This document shows, one piece after another, positions 7,585 through 12,794 of a stretch of DNA of 12,794 nucleotides. The position numbers and the translations under genes were made by a program. The notes beneath the pieces are model-generated. The model did no database searches and was not told the DNA's origin. It was given only the letters and a program-made list of their open reading frames with translations. How positions within the stretch are numbered: the stretch's first letter is position 1; each line of letters starts with the position of its first letter. The stretch comes from CAZQLE01 sp964593905 (GTDB lineage: Bacteria; Chloroflexota; Anaerolineae; Anaerolineales; Anaerolineaceae): the NCBI GenBank assembly GCA_964593905.1, contig CAZQLE010000110.1, forward strand, positions 1 to 12,794. The letters run 5' to 3'.

Positions 7585-8598
7585 CTAAGAGGCGTGTAAA
7601 TGTCGGGCCACAATATCGGCCAGCGCATCCAAAAAGGGCGGCGCATCGTTCAGCGATGGCGCACGCCGGAAATAGCGAATGCCGCATCGTTCGGCCAATT
7701 CTTTATATTCGATGTCGATCTCATGCAGGGTCTCGATATGGTCACTGGTAAAGCCAAGCGGCACCACCAGCACACTGCGCCGCTTTTGTTGGCCCAACCG
7801 GCGCAGCACGGCCCCGCTGCCGGGTTCCAGCCACCGCACCGGCCCCACTTTGGATTGATAGCTCAATATATATTCGTGTGAGAAGTTCAAGGCCTGCATC
7901 ACAGCCTGAACACCCGCCCCCACCTCCTGTGGATACACATCGCCGCGGCGCACAAACTTCACAGGCAGCGAATGTGCGCTGAACAAAATCAACGCATCCT
8001 TGCGTTCCTCTTCAGGAAAAGTGCACAGCCCCTGCCGGATCGATTGGGCGACGGCACCCACAAAGCCGGGGTGAACCGGCCAGCGGTCAATTACGCTCCA
8101 CACAAATTCGTCCTTCAGGCCCAGCCGTGCAGCCGCCCGCCAGAACTCGTTCAGGCTTGAGCCCGTCGTGGCGCAGGAATAAAACGGGTACTGGCTGAAT
8201 AGGATCACGCGCCGCACACCATCGGCCTTCATTTGCAAAAGAACATCTTCTGCCAGAGGCGCAGCGTAGCGAAAGGCGACATAAAAACGGTGCGGCGCAG
8301 TGTGCAGAGCAAGCGCATCCAGGCGACGGGTCAGCCCTTCACCCTGGGCTTTTGTCCAGCGCAGCAGCGGCGAACCGCCGCCGATCTCGGCATAGCGCGC
8401 ACGCACTGCCGGCGCGCGCAGCCCGGCGATCAGCGGCCCCAGCACAGACTGGCAGGGCAAAGAGATGATTTCGTGATCGCTGAACAACTTCAACAAAAAA
8501 GGGTGAACCGCATCCAACGATTCCGGGCCGCCCAGGTTAAGCAGCACAACAGCCGTTGGCGAAAATTGTGCAGCCCTTGCGGGGGAAAAATTTTCCAT
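7585..8598 (-). CDS. hemH: Ferrochelatase
   Basis: A 337-residue protein of normal bacterial ferrochelatase length. It inserts Fe2+ into protoporphyrin IX, or into coproporphyrin III in bacteria using the coproporphyrin-dependent route, at the end of heme synthesis. Visible motifs: VVLLNLGGPESLD at 17-29, GGGSPL at 73-78, SQYPFYSCATTGSSL at 135-149, FSAHSLP at 206-212 with the metal/proton-handling His209, SYQSKVGPVRWLEP at 246-259, and PLGFTSDHIETLHEID at 280-295 with catalytic-site Glu289. There is no C-terminal cysteine cluster for a 2Fe-2S centre. The ATG at 8598 has only a weak ribosome site (GGCAGGG, very close). The bacterioferritin gene lies just upstream but a terminator separates them, so transcription may be independent or by read-through. 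From sequence alone I cannot tell the protoporphyrin type from the coproporphyrin type. Confidence 0.95.
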   Translation of the reverse strand: MENFSPARAAQFSPTAVVLLNLGGPESLDAVHPFLLKLFSDHEIISLPCQSVLGPLIAGLRAPAVRARYAEIGGGSPLLRWTKAQGEGLTRRLDALALHTAPHRFYVAFRYAAPLAEDVLLQMKADGVRRVILFSQYPFYSCATTGSSLNEFWRAAARLGLKDEFVWSVIDRWPVHPGFVGAVAQSIRQGLCTFPEEERKDALILFSAHSLPVKFVRRGDVYPQEVGAGVQAVMQALNFSHEYILSYQSKVGPVRWLEPGSGAVLRRLGQQKRRSVLVVPLGFTSDHIETLHEIDIEYKELAERCGIRYFRRAPSLNDAPPFLDALADIVARHLHAS

Positions 8599-8640
8599 AA
8601 CCCTGCCTGTAAATCAGCATCGCTCACAGAAAAGTGATTT

Positions 8641-8677
8641 AACAAAACCCCCTGCGGCGATAATCGCACACAGGGGG
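8641..8677 (-). terminator. Rho-independent terminator of the bacterioferritin gene
   Basis: On the minus strand CCCCCTG (8677-8671) pairs with CAGGGGG (8654-8648). An inner GCGA/TCGC stem lies between them, and TTTTGTT follows at 8647-8641. It begins 22 bases after the stop codon of the bacterioferritin gene and before hemH. This is the clearest intrinsic terminator in the window. Confidence 0.85.
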
Positions 8678-8699
8678 TAAATTCACACCGATCAAAAAA

Positions 8700-9200
8700 C
8701 TAGTCTGCCGCGGGCTGGCCGGCAGCCAGGCTCTTGCTGCGCTCAATCGATTGCAACACCAGATAGCGTTCGCCGAATTTTTTCACATTGGTCAACTCGG
8801 TGTCAAACTGGTTGAAATGAGTCTCTTCTTCCATCACCAATTGTTCGAAGACCTTTTTGGTCATCGAGTCGGCATTGGCCGAGCATTCATTCGCCCAAAG
8901 ATTGTAATCGTGCGCACTGCCTTCTTCCATTTTGCAGGCCATTTCAAGCATTTCAGAAACATCCTGAACTTCTGCCACGGTTCCGGCAGCTTTCATGGTC
9001 ACATCGCCCTTCAGGAACAAAATGCGCTCTGCCAGAACTTCCACATGGCCCATTTCCTGAATTGCAGTCCGTTTGAACAGATTGGACAACAGATCATAGC
9101 CCTGGTCATCCAGATGAAAATGGAAATACATATATTGATGCACTGCTGCCAGTTCATCGGCAACCGCGCGATTCAGAAGCTCGATACTCTTTTCGTGCAT
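8700..9200 (-). CDS. bfr: Bacterioferritin-like iron storage protein
   Basis: A 166-residue four-helix ferritin-like protein. The ATG at 9200 was chosen because GGGAGG lies about 6 bases upstream; an in-frame start at 9218 has no such site. Ferroxidase ligands fall exactly two positions below the E. coli Bfr numbering: Glu16, Glu49, His52, Glu92, Glu125 and His128. Met50 sits where Met52 of Bfr ligates the inter-subunit heme, and the helix ERILFLKGD is also Bfr-like. Family role: cytoplasmic 24-subunit shell that oxidises Fe2+ and stores it as ferric mineral, with heme helping iron release. It has its own promoter with an operator-like dyad and a strong terminator, and lies next to hemH, so iron and heme handling cluster here. 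The C-terminal tail (SLAAGQPAAD) is extra. A related DPS or rubrerythrin-type role is less likely given the Bfr ligand spacing. Confidence 0.85.
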   Translation of the reverse strand: MHEKSIELLNRAVADELAAVHQYMYFHFHLDDQGYDLLSNLFKRTAIQEMGHVEVLAERILFLKGDVTMKAAGTVAEVQDVSEMLEMACKMEEGSAHDYNLWANECSANADSMTKKVFEQLVMEEETHFNQFDTELTNVKKFGERYLVLQSIERSKSLAAGQPAAD

Positions 9201-9319
9201 GATTATCCTCCCAGACAAAATTTTTATTTCTTTACAGTTTTGCAGAGAAAATTTCGAACCAGAGATCTTCGTTTTTCAAAAAAGCAAGAAACCCCCGATT
9301 GAGATTCAACCTCATAAAA

Positions 9320-9349
9320 ATTATACATGATTATCAATCGATGTGTAAA
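9320..9349 (-). promoter_or_regulatory. Sigma-70-like promoter of the bacterioferritin gene
   Basis: On the minus strand TTTACA (9349-9344) is followed after 18 bases by a perfect TATAAT (9325-9320). The start of transcription would be near 9313, giving a leader of about 110 bases before the ATG at 9200. Confidence 0.6.
9325..9344. promoter_or_regulatory. Operator-like dyad in the bfr promoter spacer, partly Fur-box-like
   Basis: ACATGATTATCAATCGATGT is an almost symmetric dyad (ACAT-GATT / AATC-ATGT arms with one extra base) filling the spacer between the -35 and -10 boxes. Read on the minus strand it contains TGATAATCAT, which matches the core of the Fur consensus, while the flanks do not match well. 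Position means a bound protein would block RNA polymerase. The link to a Fur-family or other iron sensor is inference. Confidence 0.45.
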
Positions 9350-9410
9350 TTAGAGTTGGGTTAAGAGCAACCATTTACAAAACAGTCACCGCCCGCCTGA
9401 TGCAAAGACC

Positions 9411-10247
9411 TTACTGGCCGGCCTGCAAAACAATCCTGGCCTGTCCATCTGCGCTCAGCAAGTTAAGCTTTCCCTCCGCGTCCATCTCAGAATGGTCAAT
9501 CTGGGTCAGCGCCTGAAAAAACACCGTCTCTACCTCCATCGCCTGCGGGCACATCATTTTGGTCGCCCCCACCGCGCTCATTGTAACCGCGTTCTCGGGG
9601 CCAAATTCCACCCGGCCAAAATAATTATTGCACACCGATTTGCCCGAAAAGCGCCCTGCGGCCTCAAAATTCAACGTCATCACCGCTTCGGCGGGCAAAT
9701 TCACCGCTGCACCATTAACCGTCAGACCCACCACAGAATAATTTCCCCGCAGCATGGTTTGCTCCTCTCCGCCGCTTGCCGGGGCGGCCGGTTCAAAGTT
9801 CAACACCAGGCTGCCGTCTGTGTTGAACAGCTTTAGCCCATTCTTTTCGTCCAGTTCAAACCGGGCCGCCTCACCCAGCCCGCTCAGATAAGCGCTTTCA
9901 AGGTCACTGGCCGGGCAGGCTTTTAAAGTCATACCCAGTTGATCGATCTTAATGCTGCCATCTTCACCAGCCTGATATTGTCCAAAATAACTGTTGCACG
10001 GTGCTTTTCCAACCACCTGACCCTGGCCGGTAAATTCCAGATTAATGCCCGTGTTTTGGTCTTGAATATCTTTGCCCCCCACAATGCCATCGACAAAATG
10101 AAACTTCAAACCGGTCAAAGGGGTAGATTCAAGCGGCGCCGCTGTGGTGGCGGTCACAGCCGGGGTTGGCGCGGCCGGTTGGACAGAACAGGCCGCAGCC
10201 CAGACCATCAGAATCATCATCCAGAACCAGGAGAAACTTTTCTTCAT
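9411..10247 (-). CDS. Lipoprotein with two tandem META (HslJ-like) domains
   Basis: A 278-residue protein. The N-terminus MKKSFSWFWMMILMVWAAAC is a lipoprotein signal with lipobox AAAC, so Cys20 should be lipidated and the protein anchored outside the cytoplasmic membrane. A Pro/Ala/Thr-rich linker (21-43) follows. Domain 1 (about 44-152) has the META motif CNSYFGQY with Cys84 and T-L-K-A-C with Cys111. Domain 2 (about 166-276) has CNNYFGRV with Cys206 and T-K-M-M-C with Cys233. Cysteine spacing is 27 in both, so each may carry a disulfide. META domains occur in HslJ-type outer-envelope proteins with stress links, but a biochemical function is not established. The ATG at 10247 has AAAGGAAA about 9 bases upstream. 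No obvious terminator follows, and the bfr promoter lies in the downstream gap. Confidence 0.85.
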   Translation of the reverse strand: MKKSFSWFWMMILMVWAAACSVQPAAPTPAVTATTAAPLESTPLTGLKFHFVDGIVGGKDIQDQNTGINLEFTGQGQVVGKAPCNSYFGQYQAGEDGSIKIDQLGMTLKACPASDLESAYLSGLGEAARFELDEKNGLKLFNTDGSLVLNFEPAAPASGGEEQTMLRGNYSVVGLTVNGAAVNLPAEAVMTLNFEAAGRFSGKSVCNNYFGRVEFGPENAVTMSAVGATKMMCPQAMEVETVFFQALTQIDHSEMDAEGKLNLLSADGQARIVLQAGQ

Positions 10248-10295
10248 TTTTTATTTTCCTTTCTTAATCCTGTCTCTTAAACGCTTCAGATGCAA

Positions 10296-10345
10296 GAACG
10301 GTTCCTCTTTCACCCGCATGACAGCCGCCCAGGCTTTAACCGTTC
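10296..10345. repeat. Inverted repeat GAACGGTT ... AACCGTTC
   Basis: GAACGGTT at 10296-10303 is exactly complementary to AACCGTTC at 10338-10345, with a 34-base gap. It lies about 50-100 bases upstream of the lipoprotein start codon, so on the minus strand it could be a pair of half-sites for a regulator, or a leader hairpin if transcription starts further out. Confidence 0.3.
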
Positions 10346-10429
10346 AAAAATGAAAGCGCCCAAAATTCAAAACTTCCGGGCCGGAACGGGGTTAAGCACA
10401 ACAGTGAGATCCCGGTTTCGTTGGTACGC

Positions 10430-10560
10430 TGCAAATTGCATGGATAAGGCTCAAATTCAGGCTGTTTTGGTGTGCAAAACGGCTTAAATTCGGCAGCTTG
10501 CACAAGAGGTTTGAGCGATTACAATTCGATTGATGGAAACATTATGCAGGCTTGATTGCA
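10430..10560. promoter_or_regulatory. Cluster of TTGCA/TGCAA motifs ahead of the carboxylase gene
   Basis: TGCAA-A-TTGCA is a symmetric element at 10430-10440. GTGCAA at 10472-10477 is inverted against TTGCAC at 10498-10503, and another TTGCA lies at 10556-10560 close upstream of the proposed promoter. A sixth copy (TGCAA) is at 10291-10295. The density is well above chance for a 5-mer, which suggests binding sites for a regulator of the carboxylase operon. The identity of the regulator is not shown. Confidence 0.35.
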
Positions 10561-10583
10561 CTGCCAAACTGGCCCTGCACTCT

Positions 10584-10592
10584 TGGTAAAAT
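10584..10592 (+). promoter_or_regulatory. Putative extended -10 promoter of the carboxylase gene
   Basis: TGGTAAAAT fits an extended -10 (TGnTAnAAT-like) element; transcription would start near 10599, about 24 bases before the ATG at 10623. The -35 position (10564-10569, CCAAAC) is poor, which is tolerated by extended -10 promoters or by promoters needing an activator. Confidence 0.35.
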
Positions 10593-10622
10593 GTTTGTAC
10601 AGGTATCGTAGGAGAAATGTAT

Positions 10623-12167
10623 ATGACGGATGACAAAATGAATTTGAAATCGATTCGAACCACGGCCCGCCTGGGTGGCGGTGAAGAGCGTATTTCAGCC
10701 CAACATGCCAAAGGAAAGCTTACCGCCCGTGAGCGGATTGAATTATTACTCGACCCCGGCACCTTCACCGAGACGGGAATGTTTGTCACCCACCGTGCGG
10801 TGGGGTTGGGCATGGAAAAAAGCCACCCGGCCGGCGACGGGGTGGTGACCGGCTATGGCAAGATTGACGGTCGCCTGGTCTATGTGTTTGCACAAGATTT
10901 TACCGTCATCGGTGGGTCGGTGGGCGAAGCCCACGGGCGCAAGATTGCCCGGCTGATGGACCTGGCGTATCAGAACGGCGCGCCGTTGATCGGCCTGAAC
11001 GATTCAGGCGGGGCGCGCATTCAAGAAGGCGTGGATGCCCTGGCCGGCTACGGAGAAATATTCTTCCGCAACGTGCGCGCGTCGGGTGTTGCGCCACAGA
11101 TCTCGGTCATCCTCGGCCCGTGCGCCGGCGGGGCGGTCTATTCACCGGCCATCACCGATTTTGTGTTCATGGTCGAGAAAACCGCGCACATGTTCATCAC
11201 CGGTCCCGAGGTTGTGCGTGCAGTAACCCACGAACAGGTCAGCGCCGACTCACTGGGCGGCGCCGAAATTCACCGCGCGCGCAGCGGTGTGGCCCATTTT
11301 ACCGCCCCCGATGAAGAATCGTTGCTGCAAAACGTCCGTTATTTATTGTCCTTTTTACCCGCCAACAATCTCACCCCGCCGCCGGTCAGCCCCACCCTCG
11401 ATGACCCGCAGCGCCAAACGCCTGAAATCGCCCAGATTGTGCCCGCCAATGCGCAGGAACCTTATGATGTTCACCTGGTCATTGAAGCGCTGGCCGATGA
11501 TGGTGAGTTTCTTGAAGTGCAGCCCGATTACGCCCGCAATATCGTGGTCGGGTTTATGCGTCTCGATGGCTACCCGGTGGGGGTAATTGCCAATCAGCCC
11601 GATCATCTGGCCGGGGTGCTGGATATTGACGCCTCAGATAAGGCCGCGCGCTTTATCCGCTTTTGTGACGGATTCCATCTGCCGCTGGTGACGCTGGTGG
11701 ATACGCCAGGCTTTATGCCGGGGGTCGATCAGGAATATGGTGGAATTATCCGCCACGGCGCCAAGATGATCTATGCCTATTCTGAAGCCACCGTGCCCAA
11801 ACTGGCGCTCATCCTGCGCAAGGCCTACGGCGGCGCTTATATCGTGATGAGTTCCAAACATCTGGGCAGCGACATGAACTTTGCGTTGCCCAATGCAGAG
11901 ATCGCCGTCATGGGGCCCGAAGGTGCGGTGAATATTGTCTTCCGCAAAGAGATCGAAGCCGCCGAAGATAAAACCGCCCGCCAGACCGAGCTGACCCGAA
12001 AATATCGTGAAGAACTGGCCACCCCGCTGGTCGCCGCCGCACGCGGCTATCTGGATGACATTATTGAGCCCGAAGAATGCCGTCAGCGGCTGGTTAACGC
12101 GTTAGAGTCGTTGCGTGAGAAACGGCAGGCAACCCCGCCGCGCAAACACGGCAACATCCCGCTGTAA
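10623..12167 (+). CDS. pccB: Acyl-CoA carboxylase carboxyltransferase subunit, propionyl-CoA carboxylase beta type
   Basis: A 514-residue carboxyltransferase with two crotonase-like halves. The ATG at 10623 was chosen because AGGAG lies 8 bases upstream; the ATG at 10617 is only 2 bases from that site. N-terminal half: the KLTARERIELLLDPGTF entry motif at 32-48, DSGGARIQEGVDAL at 127-140, and the oxyanion-loop GPCAGGAVYSPAITDF at 165-180. C-terminal half: DTPGFMPGVDQEYGGIIRHGAK at 360-381 and ALILRKAYGGAYIVMSSKHLGSD at 395-417. The C-terminus RKHGNIPL is typical of this family. Known role: moves carboxyl from carboxybiotin to propionyl-CoA (or acetyl/other acyl-CoA), making methylmalonyl-CoA. 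The biotin carboxylase gene starts 87 bases downstream, which favours a carboxylase over the sodium-pumping methylmalonyl-CoA decarboxylase alpha subunit, a close relative. Acyl chain preference cannot be fixed from this alone. Confidence 0.9.
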   Translation: MTDDKMNLKSIRTTARLGGGEERISAQHAKGKLTARERIELLLDPGTFTETGMFVTHRAVGLGMEKSHPAGDGVVTGYGKIDGRLVYVFAQDFTVIGGSVGEAHGRKIARLMDLAYQNGAPLIGLNDSGGARIQEGVDALAGYGEIFFRNVRASGVAPQISVILGPCAGGAVYSPAITDFVFMVEKTAHMFITGPEVVRAVTHEQVSADSLGGAEIHRARSGVAHFTAPDEESLLQNVRYLLSFLPANNLTPPPVSPTLDDPQRQTPEIAQIVPANAQEPYDVHLVIEALADDGEFLEVQPDYARNIVVGFMRLDGYPVGVIANQPDHLAGVLDIDASDKAARFIRFCDGFHLPLVTLVDTPGFMPGVDQEYGGIIRHGAKMIYAYSEATVPKLALILRKAYGGAYIVMSSKHLGSDMNFALPNAEIAVMGPEGAVNIVFRKEIEAAEDKTARQTELTRKYREELATPLVAAARGYLDDIIEPEECRQRLVNALESLREKRQATPPRKHGNIPL

Positions 12168-12254
12168 ACTCTGATCGGTTTTGACAGGGTTTGATGGCTT
12201 TTGAAAACAAACCGCGGTTAAGATTTATTCTGCAAAAGGAAATGAGAGCGTGCA

Positions 12255-12794
12255 ATGAAGGTACTGGTAGCAAATCGAGGTGAAATCGCCATCCGTGTTT
12301 TACGCACCTGCCGAGAGATGGGTCTGCCCAGCGTGGCCGTTTATACCAGTGTGGATGAAAAGGCCCAACATCTGGGGTATGCCGACGAGGCTGTTTCGGT
12401 GGGCGAACGCGGCGGTTATCTGGATATCTCCGCCGTCATTCAGGCTGCCCGGGCCAGCGGCGCCGAAGCCGTTCACCCCGGTTATGGTTTTTTGGCCGAG
12501 AACGCAGAATTTGCCCGCGCCGTTGAGGCCGCCGGGCTAACCTTTATTGGCCCGCGTCCCGAAACCATTGCCCTGATGGGCGACAAACTGGCCTCACGGC
12601 GCGCCGCGCGTGAGGCAGGGCTGCCGGTGCTGCCGGGTTCTGATAACCCCCTGCCGCTGGAAGTACCCCTTGAAATGGCCGAAAAAGTCACCTACCCGGT
12701 GCTGGTAAAAGCCGCGGCCGGCGGGGGCGGGCGGGGCATCCGGCTGGCGCTTTCGGCCAAAGAGCTGCCCTCGGTGGTAGAGGCGGCCCGCCAG
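12255..12794 (+). CDS. accC: Biotin carboxylase subunit, 3' end cut by window edge
   Basis: Only the first 180 residues are present, and the frame runs open through the right edge. They match the start of biotin carboxylase: KVLVANRGEIAIRVLRTCRE at 2-21, Rossmann-like N-domain with AVYTSVDEKAQHL, EAVHPGYGFLAENAEFA at 71-87, GDKLASRRAAREAGLPVLPGS at 109-129 with the conserved Lys at 111, and the ATP-grasp glycine loop KAAAGGGGRGIRL at 152-164. Role: ATP-dependent carboxylation of biotin on a carrier protein, supplying the carboxyltransferase encoded just upstream. The fragment cannot show whether a biotin-carrier domain is fused at the C-terminus (PccA/AccA3-like) or separate (AccC). Initiation is weakly marked: a GAGAG sits 6 bases before the ATG and AAAAGGAA is further out. 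Confidence 0.93.
   Translation, partial: MKVLVANRGEIAIRVLRTCREMGLPSVAVYTSVDEKAQHLGYADEAVSVGERGGYLDISAVIQAARASGAEAVHPGYGFLAENAEFARAVEAAGLTFIGPRPETIALMGDKLASRRAAREAGLPVLPGSDNPLPLEVPLEMAEKVTYPVLVKAAAGGGGRGIRLALSAKELPSVVEAARQ

Larger units (their letters stand above)
10248..10622. other. Divergent intergenic region, 375 bases, no gene seen
   Basis: This stretch separates the minus-strand lipoprotein gene from the plus-strand carboxylase gene. I see no convincing coding frame, tRNA or riboswitch. It holds an 8-base inverted repeat (10296-10303 with 10338-10345), a cluster of TTGCA/TGCAA motifs (10291-10560) and an extended -10 element for the carboxylase gene. Promoters for both directions should lie here; the one for the lipoprotein gene is not clear to me. 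Confidence 0.6.

Noticed and set aside
8751..9302. Plus-strand open frame of 183 codons opposite bacterioferritin
   Set aside because: Antisense to the ferroxidase-site codons of bfr; Phe/His-rich shadow composition; no domain recognised.
10290..10487. 65-codon plus-strand frame in the divergent intergenic region
   Set aside because: No ribosome site, no recognisable motif, and it overlaps the candidate regulatory motifs; most likely chance.
12181..12186. Perfect TTGACA -35 box in the gap before the biotin carboxylase gene
   Set aside because: No acceptable -10 at 16-18 bases (the place holds AAAACA), so an internal promoter is not supported.
12242..12283. Short overlapping frame ATGAGAGCG... 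just before the biotin carboxylase start, as a regulatory leader peptide
   Set aside because: The purine-rich ribosome-like site abuts the ATG too closely and the 13-codon peptide shows no attenuator features.
1..12794. CRISPR array, toxin-antitoxin, prophage, transposase or other defence-type system
   Set aside because: No direct-repeat array, transposase, integrase or nuclease-like gene was seen; every long frame is explained by housekeeping or envelope genes.

Overview
This is a bacterial chromosomal window of compact genes with Shine-Dalgarno sites, short gaps and no mobile element, rRNA, tRNA or CRISPR array that I can see. The gene set fits an environmental Chloroflexota/Anaerolineae-type bacterium: a GatB-type amidotransferase, a YLDPGSGS small membrane protein next to a methyltransferase, a double-META lipoprotein with a long low-complexity linker, and a PccB-like carboxyltransferase followed by a biotin carboxylase. 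The taxonomic call is an inference from protein style, not a proof.

Layout. (1) The left edge to 1528 (+) is the 3' part of a membrane sensor histidine kinase gene. It converges on a minus-strand block, with a shared stem-loop terminator between them. (2) Minus strand, 4680 to 1598: gatB, then a 68-residue small membrane protein, then a SAM-dependent methyltransferase with an unusual N-terminal half. The last two overlap by 11 bases (ATGACAACTGA), so they are probably translationally coupled. (3) Minus strand, 7495 to 4816: a cellulose-synthase-like family 2 glycosyltransferase followed by an unrecognised polytopic membrane protein. (4) Minus strand, 9200 to 7585: a bacterioferritin with its own promoter, an operator-like dyad and a clear terminator, then ferrochelatase (hemH). 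(5) Minus strand, 10247 to 9411: a lipoprotein with two META domains. (6) A 375-base divergent intergenic region with several TTGCA/TGCAA motifs. (7) Plus strand from 10623: an acyl-CoA carboxylase carboxyltransferase subunit (propionyl-CoA carboxylase beta type), then a biotin carboxylase subunit cut by the right edge.

How the genes work together. Bacterioferritin and ferrochelatase sit side by side and both handle iron and heme; the bacterioferritin keeps the methionine that ligates heme in this family. The carboxyltransferase and biotin carboxylase should be two parts of one biotin-dependent acyl-CoA carboxylase, with the biotin carrier lying beyond the window or elsewhere. The glycosyltransferase points to an envelope or extracellular polysaccharide. 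Most genes are ordinary. The points most worth a second look are the kinase-like motif in the N-terminal half of the methyltransferase, the operator-like dyad inside the bacterioferritin promoter, the perfect palindrome beside the glycosyltransferase -10 box, and the TTGCA cluster ahead of the carboxylase. I saw no clear evidence of a wholly new multi-gene system.
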